From: Novipirellula caenicola
Lineage (GTDB): Bacteria; Planctomycetota; Planctomycetia; Pirellulales; Pirellulaceae
Length of the DNA stretch: 64,000 nt
NCBI RefSeq assembly: GCF_039545035.1
Contig: NZ_BAABRO010000004.1
Coordinates: forward strand, 248,001-312,000
Reading direction: 5' to 3'
The number at the start of each line of letters is the position of its first letter. The first letter of the stretch is position 1. Made by a program: the position numbers and the translations under genes. Under the pieces are notes generated by a model. That model had not been told where the DNA came from, searched no databases, and saw only the letters and a list, made by a program, of their open reading frames with translations. This document shows positions 54,070 through 62,041 of the stretch, piece by piece.

Positions 54070-56121
54070 GTGAACCCTCGTTGCTACCTGCTGTGCTTCT
54101 GTGCCGCCCTTATCGCTGCTTCATCGCATGCTGACGATTTCGCTGCATCCCCTCGCATTCAAGCCTTGGTCGCCGACGCCGGATCGTCGCTATTGATCGC
54201 GGATCGTTTTGATCAGCCGGTCCAGAACCGACTCGAAGGATACCGTTCTACGTTTCAACGATCACCCTCATTTTCCTCGGCGATGCGAGTGCCTGATCCG
54301 AGGCGTGGTGACAATGGATACAGCATGCGAATCGAGGCAACCAAAGCCAGCGCAGGATTCTGCGGCTATTGGATTCACTTCTTTGACATGCATGCTTTAA
54401 AGCCAACCTACTTCGATGCACAGGCTTATACGCATCTGTCGTTTTGGGTACGTGGAGAGCGTGGAGGTGAAAGCTTCAACATCCGTTGCTCAGACGTAGA
54501 TTGGATCGCCAAGGAGGACTCTGAATTGGTGGGTCCCGTTGATCAGTTTCTTGATGGCGGAGTCACCCAAGCATGGCAAGAGGTGATTGTGCCGCTTCGC
54601 TCCACCAATATCGATTGTTCGCAATTCGCAGGACTGACCCTTGAGTTTGCAGAGGTCGGCGAATTTAAAATCTATCTCGAAGATGTGGCATTCAAATCGG
54701 ATCCAAATCAAATGATTCCGGCCAACGTCAAGCCGGAACCGCAAGCGGAGCGTCCGCAAACAACCACACCGTCACGCACGCTGTGGCTATGGTCCACAAA
54801 AGAATTGCTAGGCAGCACACCGCGTTGGTACGAACTTTTTGATTTCTGCCAAGCACACGAAATCGGCCAAATCTGGTTGCAGTTGCCCTACAAGGTCGAG
54901 CGGCCCCAGTTGTCCAAGCAACCCGAACCGTCAAAGGTATCGGCAACCGCCCCCGAATCCTCGCTCTCGGCCCGCGTCACCGTGTTGATGCAACGGGAAC
55001 TACGCAGCTTCATCACCGAAGCGCATTCGCGAAACATCCGTATTCACGCGTTGGACGGAGCACCCGAATACTGCCTCACAAAGAATCACGACATTCCGCT
55101 TGGCCTCGTGGATGCGGTGATGCAATTCAATTCGCAAGGCAAAGAGCAAGAAAAATTCGACGGTGTTCATTTCGACAATGAACCTTATCTGTTGCTCGGT
55201 TGGCATTCGCCTTCACGACGCGAACAAATCCTCCGTCAATACCTGGAATTGAATGCCGAGTGTCAACGACGCATTCGTGAAGGCTCGAACATGCAGTTCG
55301 GAGTTGATATCCCATTTTGGTGGCAGGCGACGGACAAGAACACAGGCGAAGCTACGGCAGCGGTCGAATTCAATGGAGTTCGCAAAGCAGCCAGTTTTCA
55401 CTGCATCGACATGTTAGACAACGTTGGTGTTATGAATTATCGCGACCGGGCCGATGGGGCTGACGGCATCATCGCTCACGGAAAAGCGTTGATCGAATAT
55501 GGTCAACGTCAACGTGGCGCCACCATTTTCATGGGAGTCGAGACATTCATGGAAGCCGATCGCAAGGTCTGGTTCCTAGTAGGGCTTCCCCGCAAAAGAT
55601 TCCAACAATCCTTGGCGGTCATTCCGTTGTTCGCCGACCAGAGCCTGATTGATGGACATCGTGTTCGCACAATGGATGACGGCGAAAACATTCACTTAGG
55701 GATCGAAATCCCGCACGCCCCCTCTGATCAACAGCGTGCTGCGACCGAGAGGTCGCTACGTCGGTTGGCCAAACAATTCTATTGGCTGTTGGAAAGTGAC
55801 CAGCAGGTTGAGAGCCGACGAGCAACCGCAAAATCCGTGATTGCCGCGGACTCGCAGTGGCGAACGTTTGAGTCACGCGACCTCGCGGAAGAGGGCGAGA
55901 TACCGCGGATGCGAGGATTCGTTACTGAAAGTGTGATGCCTTCGAAAGTGACGTTCGGAGATGACTTGATGGTCGATTTTGACGAACAAACTTCGGCCGC
56001 TGAAAACTACTTTCAAGATTTCGATTGTTTTGGCGGAATCGCGATTCACTTCTACGAAACCTATCGGTCGCTTTGCGAACCAGCCGCGGCCGAGAAGGTT
56101 GCCCCGAAACAGACCCCGTAA
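54070..56121 (+). CDS. Secreted glycosidase-like protein (CBM-like domain plus putative TIM barrel)
   Basis: A 683-residue protein. The GTG at 54070 is preferred because AGGAAAG lies upstream and a signal peptide starts there (VNPRCYLLCFCAALIAASSHA). Residues of about 35-220 form a beta-sandwich-like region (SMRIEATKASAGFCGYWIHF, YTHLSFWVRGERGGESFNIR, FAGLTLEFAEVGEFKIYLED), the pattern of CBM11-like/galactose-binding domains. Residues 240-560 alternate strands and helices as in a TIM barrel, with IRIHALDGAPEYC and FDGVHFDNEPYLL carrying acidic residues at strand ends as in glycoside hydrolases, plus VMNYRDRADG. I cannot assign a GH family. Its place beside the GT2 locus suggests trimming or release of the polymer. 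Confidence 0.68.
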   Translation: MNPRCYLLCFCAALIAASSHADDFAASPRIQALVADAGSSLLIADRFDQPVQNRLEGYRSTFQRSPSFSSAMRVPDPRRGDNGYSMRIEATKASAGFCGYWIHFFDMHALKPTYFDAQAYTHLSFWVRGERGGESFNIRCSDVDWIAKEDSELVGPVDQFLDGGVTQAWQEVIVPLRSTNIDCSQFAGLTLEFAEVGEFKIYLEDVAFKSDPNQMIPANVKPEPQAERPQTTTPSRTLWLWSTKELLGSTPRWYELFDFCQAHEIGQIWLQLPYKVERPQLSKQPEPSKVSATAPESSLSARVTVLMQRELRSFITEAHSRNIRIHALDGAPEYCLTKNHDIPLGLVDAVMQFNSQGKEQEKFDGVHFDNEPYLLLGWHSPSRREQILRQYLELNAECQRRIREGSNMQFGVDIPFWWQATDKNTGEATAAVEFNGVRKAASFHCIDMLDNVGVMNYRDRADGADGIIAHGKALIEYGQRQRGATIFMGVETFMEADRKVWFLVGLPRKRFQQSLAVIPLFADQSLIDGHRVRTMDDGENIHLGIEIPHAPSDQQRAATERSLRRLAKQFYWLLESDQQVESRRATAKSVIAADSQWRTFESRDLAEEGEIPRMRGFVTESVMPSKVTFGDDLMVDFDEQTSAAENYFQDFDCFGGIAIHFYETYRSLCEPAAAEKVAPKQTP

Positions 56122-56364
56122 ATCAAGACTGGAATCCGAAGCTAATAAGGTTTTCTGTATCAGATCCAATTTGCCCCCTTCACTGACTTCGTAGTTACTA
56201 AACCCATTTCATGCACACTCGATTTTGGAACCTCGAGCGAATCGATCAACGCTTGATGTTTTGTTTGACGACACTTGGATTCCCTTTGCCAGCCAAATGT
56301 CGTTTCAGAATTGTTTCACACACGTTTGCCCCTTTTGCCCAAACTTAGTATCAAAGGTACCACC

Positions 56365-57594
56365 ATGACGTCATCAACGAACCGGCCCAGGTTTGCTTTC
56401 ACGCTCGTCGAATTATTGGTTGTGATTGCAATCATTGGAGTCTTGGTCGGATTACTGCTGCCCGCCGTCCAGGCTGCACGCGAAGCAGCGCGTCGCATGA
56501 GCTGCAGCAACAATTTCAAACAGATTGGATTGGGAATCCACAACTACCATTCCGCCTACAACCGGCTGCCTAAACACAAAACCGGTACGGGGCTCGATCC
56601 GACCACGGCCAACTGGTGGATTTGGTCGCCAAACACCAACCAGAGCCAACTGAGTGCTTGGGTCGGTGTCACGCCGTTTATCGAGCAACAATCGCTGTGG
56701 GAGGAAATGAGTTCATCGCTCGGCCAGGAACTTGGCCCCAATGGCGAACGCATTCCCAGAGTTCCTTCGTGGACTGCCTTTGGCCCCAAGCCGAGCTTTC
56801 ACGTGAGTTTTCTGTACCCACCTGCCATGACCGAAATCCCGACGCTGCGTTGCCCGTCCGATCCGGGCTACGGCGTTCCATCGCAAGGGCGAACCAACTA
56901 TGCGGTTTGCTTGGGCGACTCGTTTTCCAAGGCCGAAACCGGACCGATGAATCATGCACTTGTCCAAACAAGCACCGATTCACAATTGTCACGTGCCGGA
57001 CAACGAGGCGCGTTCGTTGCTCACGTATCGATGCGGTTTCGTGACATTAGGGACGGGCTGTCCAATACGATCGTCGCTGGCGAAATCACAACCGACTTGG
57101 GTGACCGAGACATCCGGACACAAGCCGCACGCGGCCAAGTCGGCGTCAAAGCGAATCCACGTGTCTGTGAATCCAACGGATCCATCGATCCCTCACGACC
57201 AAAATTCTGGGCTGAGTCGACGGTTTTGTTCAGCGATTGGGAAAGCGGATCGATTTACGGACGCGGCTACCAATGGATGAATGGCGAAACGTTTCACTCG
57301 GCAATGTTCACCATCACCCCACCTAACTCCGCTGCGTGTTGGCAAGACGATTGGCCGGGCCAAGAAGGCATCGCGCCACCAAGCAGTCGGCACCAAGGCG
57401 GCTGTCACGTGCTGATGGGTGACGGTGCGGTTGTCTTCGTCACCGACTCAATCGAATCCGGCGACCAAAGCGCGGCCATGGTCGAGTACGGACAAAGCGG
57501 GAAGTCGGCACCGGGTCAAAAGAGCCCGTATGGACTGTGGGGAGCCCTCGGCACTCGCGCTTCCAATGAAGTCATCGATCAACCGTTCAATTAA
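56365..57594 (+). CDS. DUF1559 pseudopilin-like protein
   Basis: A 409-residue protein with start at 56365 and AAAGG about eight bases upstream. The leader MTSSTNRPRFA precedes FTLVELLVVIAIIGVLVGLL, the prepilin helix with Glu at +5, and then PAVQAAREAARRMSCSNNFK. The central region has conserved pairs (TLRCPSDPGYG, TNYAVCLGDSF), and the end carries HQGGCHVLMGDGAVVFVTDS, the H...DG motif of the family, and ALGTRASNEV. It resembles the protein at 10119-11129 but is longer. It is followed after 74 bp by a small lipoprotein gene, a frequent planctomycete pairing. The location next to the secreted glycosidase suggests a role at the cell surface. Confidence 0.9.
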   Translation: MTSSTNRPRFAFTLVELLVVIAIIGVLVGLLLPAVQAAREAARRMSCSNNFKQIGLGIHNYHSAYNRLPKHKTGTGLDPTTANWWIWSPNTNQSQLSAWVGVTPFIEQQSLWEEMSSSLGQELGPNGERIPRVPSWTAFGPKPSFHVSFLYPPAMTEIPTLRCPSDPGYGVPSQGRTNYAVCLGDSFSKAETGPMNHALVQTSTDSQLSRAGQRGAFVAHVSMRFRDIRDGLSNTIVAGEITTDLGDRDIRTQAARGQVGVKANPRVCESNGSIDPSRPKFWAESTVLFSDWESGSIYGRGYQWMNGETFHSAMFTITPPNSAACWQDDWPGQEGIAPPSSRHQGGCHVLMGDGAVVFVTDSIESGDQSAAMVEYGQSGKSAPGQKSPYGLWGALGTRASNEVIDQPFN

Positions 57595-57668
57595 GAGTCT
57601 TGGTTTGAGAAAACCAGATTAACAGCAAATTCCCAGAACCATCGAAAAATATTTAAGGACCAATCGAG

Positions 57669-57893
57669 ATGACCACCACATTCAAACGGACCTGTCAAAA
57701 CATCACCTTGTACGTGCTTCCACTTGTGATGACCGCCTTGATCTCAGGCTGTGGTCGGAGTGACCATACCCAAGTGATCGGCGGCGTTGGAAGTGACTTT
57801 TTGGCGGAACTTCAAATGGGCGAACAAGAGTACGCCCAGCAAGTCGAACGGCAAGATCAACAGGCGTTCCGTCACCGGCACCTGAACCGTTAG
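57669..57893 (+). CDS. Small lipoprotein
   Basis: A 74-residue protein. The signal YVLPLVMTALISGCGRSDHT ends in a lipobox LISGC, giving a mature lipoprotein of about 45 residues, mostly polar (FLAELQMGEQEYAQQVERQD). AAGGA lies nine bases before the ATG. It directly follows the DUF1559 gene; short lipoproteins after DUF1559 genes are common in planctomycetes and may accompany the pseudopilin in the envelope. Function unknown. Confidence 0.75.
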   Translation: MTTTFKRTCQNITLYVLPLVMTALISGCGRSDHTQVIGGVGSDFLAELQMGEQEYAQQVERQDQQAFRHRHLNR

Positions 57894-58423
57894 CATCCAA
57901 AGTCTTGCGGTTGTTGTCGTGTCAGACCGGTTCACTGCCCAGCAATTCACTGCCATGGGGTTCACTGCCCTGTAGTGACTGCCCAGCAGTGATCCGGTCA
58001 ACGCCGCGGAGATCAATTCGCCCACAGCGGCAACGTTGCGGAAGTGGTGTTGCGATCCGCACCACGTCATTCGGGCGAAAATTGGACGCGTTGGTTGGAT
58101 TTGCAAAGTTCGCTAAACCGAAGATCGATGGTCAAACGCTTTACGGATCGCGGCAGACCTTAGCGATGGCGTTTGAGCATTCTAAGGCTCCACAAGTCAC
58201 CATTAAGCGAATGATGAGTGGCTCGCGGCGAAGGCACTCGCCGATTTTCTGTCGAAATTGGCTCAATTCCTCTGACAAATTTGTCGAATTTCGTAAGAAT
58301 TTTACGGTGATCCACTAGCACGCATTTGCTGCATCACCATAATTCGCTGCGCATCAGGATTCGTATTCACCTTTTCCTACCTGACGCAGTCTCCGCATCT
58401 CTTACTGGGATTAACCATCACGA
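57894..58423. other. Intergenic region upstream of pgsB
   Basis: Contains the 15-bp tandem array at 57931-57990 and otherwise no supported gene. An open frame of 137 codons runs through it but begins inside the repeats, has no ribosome site and no recognisable domain. The pgsBCW promoter probably lies in the right half, around 58250-58400, where the sequence becomes AT-rich. Confidence 0.5.
57931..57990 (+). repeat. 15-bp tandem repeat, four degenerate units
   Basis: TTCACTGCC recurs at 57931, 57946 and 57961, and TGACTGCCC at 57976, spaced 15 bp. Full units read like TTCACTGCCCAGCAA with variable last bases. The array ends CAGCAGTGATCC. It sits between a small lipoprotein gene and pgsB; role unknown. 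Confidence 0.85.
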
Positions 58424-59623
58424 ATGGATGGTTCGCTTGCACTGCTTGGCACGACCGGGTCGCTGGTCGGGCTGGGCTTATTAGAGTCTTTCCTACATCG
58501 ACGCAACCTAGCGACGATTCCGACGCGTATCCATGTCAATGGCACGCGAGGCAAATCGTCGGTGACTCGGCTGATCGCCGCAGGGTTGCGCGCATCGGGT
58601 AAACGCACCTGTGCCAAGACGACGGGCACTTTGGCAAGAATGATTTTGCCCGATGGTGCCGAGTATCCGGTGTTCCGTCCGGCACGCGCAAACGTGATCG
58701 AACAGATCCGGATCGTTCGAGCCGCGGCCGAAATCGAATCCGAAGCACTTGTAATCGAGTGCATGGCGTTGATTCCGTACTTGCAGTGGTTGTGCGAGTT
58801 CATGTTGGTTCACGCGACGCACAGCGTGATCACCAATGCGCGTGCCGACCACTTGGACGTCATGGGGCCGGGCGAAAAGGACGTGGCGTGGGCATTACTT
58901 GGCATGGTGCCCAAAGAGGGCAAATTGTACACCGCCGAGCGGCGTCACTTGGATGCGTTCCGCAAGGTGTGTGACGATCGCAAAAGCGAACTGATTACCG
59001 TCGGCGAAGACGAAGTGCATGCCATCCAACCGTTGGATTTGGCTCAGTTTTCGTACATCGAGCATGCTGAAAACGTGGCACTCGCGTTGCGAGTGCTCAG
59101 CGATCTTGGCGTCGATCGTGCGACGGCGCTACAAGGCATGTGGTCGGCTAGCCCCGACCCGGGAATCATGACCGTAGCCGAATTGGATTTCTTCGGTCGC
59201 GAGATCGTGTTTATCAATGGCTTCGCGGCGAATGACCCGGAATCAACCGAACGCATTTGGGACATGGCTTGTGATCGCTATCCGAGCGTGGGCAAGCGGA
59301 TCATGATCTTCAATTGCCGATTCGATCGTCCGGACCGCTCGCGGCAATTGGCCGAGTGCTGTGCGGCATGGCGTCCGGCGGATCATTACGTTTTGATCGG
59401 TTCGGGAACCTACATTTTTGCCAAGCATGCCATCAATTCGGGCTTGGATTCACGGAAATTGGTGATGGCCGAAGGGGACGGAGCGCCTGAGATTTTTGAG
59501 AAGGTGGTGAGTCTTTCGGGCCGTTCATCATTGGTGATGGGAATGGCAAACATTGGCGGCGCTGGTTTAGACGTGGTGCGATATTTCCGCAATCGCGGCA
59601 TTGTCGACGAAAAAGCATTTTAG
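58424..59623 (+). CDS. pgsB: Poly-gamma-glutamate synthase subunit PgsB (CapB)
   Basis: A 399-residue Mur-ligase-like amide ligase that polymerises glutamate at the inner membrane. The ATP loop is HVNGTRGKSSVTRLIAAGLR near residues 37-56; RPARANVIEQI, SEALVIECMALIPYLQ and THSVITNARADHLDVMGPG are characteristic PgsB stretches. The N-terminus has a short hydrophobic segment (LALLGTTGSLVGLGLLESF) that anchors it. Length equals typical PgsB (about 390). It starts the pgsB-pgsC-pgsW operon, with a 5-bp gap to pgsC. The product would be an extracellular polyglutamate. Confidence 0.94.
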   Translation: MDGSLALLGTTGSLVGLGLLESFLHRRNLATIPTRIHVNGTRGKSSVTRLIAAGLRASGKRTCAKTTGTLARMILPDGAEYPVFRPARANVIEQIRIVRAAAEIESEALVIECMALIPYLQWLCEFMLVHATHSVITNARADHLDVMGPGEKDVAWALLGMVPKEGKLYTAERRHLDAFRKVCDDRKSELITVGEDEVHAIQPLDLAQFSYIEHAENVALALRVLSDLGVDRATALQGMWSASPDPGIMTVAELDFFGREIVFINGFAANDPESTERIWDMACDRYPSVGKRIMIFNCRFDRPDRSRQLAECCAAWRPADHYVLIGSGTYIFAKHAINSGLDSRKLVMAEGDGAPEIFEKVVSLSGRSSLVMGMANIGGAGLDVVRYFRNRGIVDEKAF

Positions 59624-59628
59624 GAACT

Positions 59629-60111
59629 ATGGACACTTTAACTGTATCAATTGGCATCGGCTTGGCCGTCAGCCTGCTGTTCTCGGAAACCTTCGGTCTC
59701 GCCGCAGGCGGGATGGTCGTGCCCGGTTACATCGCCTTGTCGCTGGACCGCCCGGTCACCGTGATCGCAACGTTTTTCGCGGCGATCGTCACTTATTTCA
59801 TTGTCTATTCGCTATCGAACATGATCGTCATTTATGGAAAGCGTCGCACCGTGTTGATGGTGCTTGTCGGCTTCCTGGTGGGGATCTTGATGGAATCGCT
59901 GGCTCCGTTTTCGGCAGTGCCCGAAGATTCGCTCAGCATGGATGTGTTGGCCGAATCGAATGACTACGAGGTCATTGGCTACATCATTCCCGGGTTGATC
60001 GCGATTTGGATTGATCGGCAAGGGATGCTCGAAACCCTGGGGATTCTATTGACTGCCGCGACCGTGGTTCGCTTGGTTCTGATGCTGATCGGATTGGAGT
60101 TCGTACTATGA
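59629..60111 (+). CDS. pgsC: Poly-gamma-glutamate synthesis membrane protein PgsC (CapC)
   Basis: A 160-residue integral membrane protein with about five hydrophobic segments. The opening TVSIGIGLAVSLLFSETFGLAAGGMVVPGYIALSLDRP is the PgsC signature (the GGMVVPGY motif), and YEVIGYIIPGLIAIWIDRQG is the second conserved element. PgsC is required with PgsB for polymerisation and membrane transfer. Its stop overlaps the start of the next gene by 4 bp (ATGA), implying coupled translation. Confidence 0.93.
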   Translation: MDTLTVSIGIGLAVSLLFSETFGLAAGGMVVPGYIALSLDRPVTVIATFFAAIVTYFIVYSLSNMIVIYGKRRTVLMVLVGFLVGILMESLAPFSAVPEDSLSMDVLAESNDYEVIGYIIPGLIAIWIDRQGMLETLGILLTAATVVRLVLMLIGLEFVL

Positions 60112-61253
60112 AACGTCTGTATTGGCGGCCTCGCCAAGTCTCGCAATCGATCATCGTCTTCATGGCAGCATTTTCACTGCTTGGGCTGGCAACGGTCGAA
60201 TATTTTCGTGTCGAAGCGCCGCAGGAAGACTTGGATCTAAAGATGCAAGCTGCGGAATTGTCCAAAGAAATGATGGAGGCGATTCGCAACGAAAAACTGC
60301 ATCTGGGGATGCGAATCAATACCGTGATCGACCCCGGTTCGACGGGGATGATTGGTGAATTGATGACCCCCCTGACCACACTCAGTGGCCGCTTGGGTGC
60401 CAAGCAAACCTCGACCAATCCCAACCTTGCCGCCGTCGTGATCGACATGTTGATCAAAGCGGGCGTTGGCAAGGGCGACTTGGTGGCGGTCGGCTATTCA
60501 GGATCGTTTCCGGGGATGAATGTCAATGTCTTGGCGGCACTGAAAACCATCGGCGCACGGCCCGTGATTTTGGCGAGCGCCGGTTCGTCACAATGGGGCG
60601 CCAATCATCCAAAATTCCTTTGGATCGATATGGAAACGATGCTCTACGAAGAGCAATACATCCCGTTTCGATCGGTCGCATGTTCGATCGGCGGTTACGA
60701 GGATTTGGGTATCGGCCTTGGCGACGAATCACGCAAGATGATCCGCAAATCGATTACCGACAACGGCATGAAACGGCTCGAGGCGGAAGATTTTGCGAGT
60801 GCCATCGACGAGCGAATGAATGTCTATCGCAAACAAGCCGGTTCGCAGGAATACAAAGCCTACATCAACGTCGGCGGTGGGGCGGTATCGGTTGGCAAAA
60901 CGATCGGCAAACGCGCTTACAAACCGGGACTCAATCGCACGGCGTCACGGGCGACGATGCAGATCGACTCAATCATGACTCGCTTCATGCGAAAAGACGT
61001 TCCGGTCATCCATCTCGTCGAGATGGACCAAATTGCCATGATGTACAACATGCCGCTGAAGCCACAGCAACAACCCGCTGTGGGCGAAGGAGGCGTGTTC
61101 AAACAAACACGTCGCAGTCGACTGTTGATCCTGGCGGTGTTGTTAGCGATCCTCGGATCACTTCGCATCTTCGTGCTGACCGACTTTGGACATCGCTTCA
61201 TGAAAGGCCGCGGTTCACGCAAAATTTCGGGCCAACCCGAACCAATGGTTTAA
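60108..61253 (+). CDS. pgsW: Poly-gamma-glutamate system protein PgsW-like
   Basis: A 381-residue protein. Helices at the N-terminus (SIIVFMAAFSLLGLATVEYF) and C-terminus (LLILAVLLAILGSLRIFVL) bracket a large extracytosolic domain (MRINTVIDPGSTGMIGELMT, VGKGDLVAVGYSGSFPGMNV, SAGSSQWGANHPKFLWIDME, NVGGGAVSVGKTIGK). This matches the PgsW-type protein found with pgsB and pgsC in bacteria lacking the classical PgsA phosphoesterase-like subunit. The role, presumably export or release, is inferred from its place in the operon. The ATG overlaps the pgsC stop. A hairpin follows at 61291-61317. Confidence 0.85.
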   Translation: MKRLYWRPRQVSQSIIVFMAAFSLLGLATVEYFRVEAPQEDLDLKMQAAELSKEMMEAIRNEKLHLGMRINTVIDPGSTGMIGELMTPLTTLSGRLGAKQTSTNPNLAAVVIDMLIKAGVGKGDLVAVGYSGSFPGMNVNVLAALKTIGARPVILASAGSSQWGANHPKFLWIDMETMLYEEQYIPFRSVACSIGGYEDLGIGLGDESRKMIRKSITDNGMKRLEAEDFASAIDERMNVYRKQAGSQEYKAYINVGGGAVSVGKTIGKRAYKPGLNRTASRATMQIDSIMTRFMRKDVPVIHLVEMDQIAMMYNMPLKPQQQPAVGEGGVFKQTRRSRLLILAVLLAILGSLRIFVLTDFGHRFMKGRGSRKISGQPEPMV

Positions 61254-61290
61254 CCGCGAGAAGACAGCTCCCTCTTGGCAGCCCCGGACG

Positions 61291-61317
61291 CATTGGCAGT
61301 CTCGGACGCTGCCAATG
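61291..61317 (+). terminator. Putative terminator of the pgs operon
   Basis: CATTGGCAG (61291-61299) and CTGCCAATG (61309-61317) form a perfect 9-bp stem with a 9-base loop about 40 bases after the PgsW-like stop. The same GGCAG...CGGACGC words occur just before it (from 61277). No T run. Confidence 0.55.
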
Positions 61318-61420
61318 AGGGTTTGCCGATTTTCCAACGGCGACCTGGGATAGGTTACAATCACCCGCACAATCAAGGCGGGAAGATGATTAGCGTTATC
61401 AAATCCCAGGAGCAGTAACC

Positions 61421-61975
61421 ATGTCGGCGCGCGGCAGTTTAGTGAGTAGCCCCAACCAATGCCCCGAATTAGTCAGCGAATCGAAACGCTACATCCCGCT
61501 GCTCTGGCTGGGCATGTTGTCGCAGCGCGATATCGAACGAAATGACGACGGCGCGTTCGAAATCAATCGCTTGAATGCGATCGTGAGGACCGAACACAGT
61601 TTACCGTTTCTACGCCAAGTCTTTGCAGAGCTGCCGATCGAGCATGCCGCCGATTCGCTGTTGGATCGATTGCGAAAACTTCGCTGTGATACGATCGGCA
61701 TCAACATCACGGATCTGATCGAATCCGAGCCTCCTAATCCAGGGCTGCGAGACGCATTGGACGCGATTTCGACGCGAAATGAACACTATTCGCTCTCAAT
61801 CCCGGCTCGCACGGTTGAACATCCGATCAATGGCGATCGGATCCATGTCAAGCCGCTCGAGATCACGTCGACCAAGGACATGTTGTTGCGAGTCTGCTGG
61901 CTGACGTCGCGCCAGCTTGAAGATTTCGAGACCGAGGATCTCGAGGAAATCGTCCACGGCCATCTTTGGCAGTAA
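61421..61975 (+). CDS. Conserved-looking cytosolic protein of unknown function
   Basis: A 184-residue protein with AGGAG eight bases before the ATG and a -10-like TACAAT at 61356. No signal peptide or membrane helix. The body alternates helices and strands (SKRYIPLLWLGMLSQRDI, SLPFLRQVFAELPI, ITSTKDMLLRVCWLTSRQL) and ends in an acidic helix (DFETEDLEEIVHGHLW). I do not recognise a family. It sits between the pgs operon and a convergent dehydrogenase-like gene. It has the same codon style as its neighbours, so it is probably a real gene. Confidence 0.7.
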   Translation: MSARGSLVSSPNQCPELVSESKRYIPLLWLGMLSQRDIERNDDGAFEINRLNAIVRTEHSLPFLRQVFAELPIEHAADSLLDRLRKLRCDTIGINITDLIESEPPNPGLRDALDAISTRNEHYSLSIPARTVEHPINGDRIHVKPLEITSTKDMLLRVCWLTSRQLEDFETEDLEEIVHGHLWQ

Positions 61976-62041
61976 CCCTCTCGCATCAAATCTGCGATTC
62001 GGCTCGCCGCACCAGCGACGTGATCTGCGTGCCAAGGTCGC

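Noticed and set aside
57905-58318. Rightward 137-codon frame upstream of pgsB
   Set aside because: Starts in the 15-bp tandem repeat and has no recognisable features.
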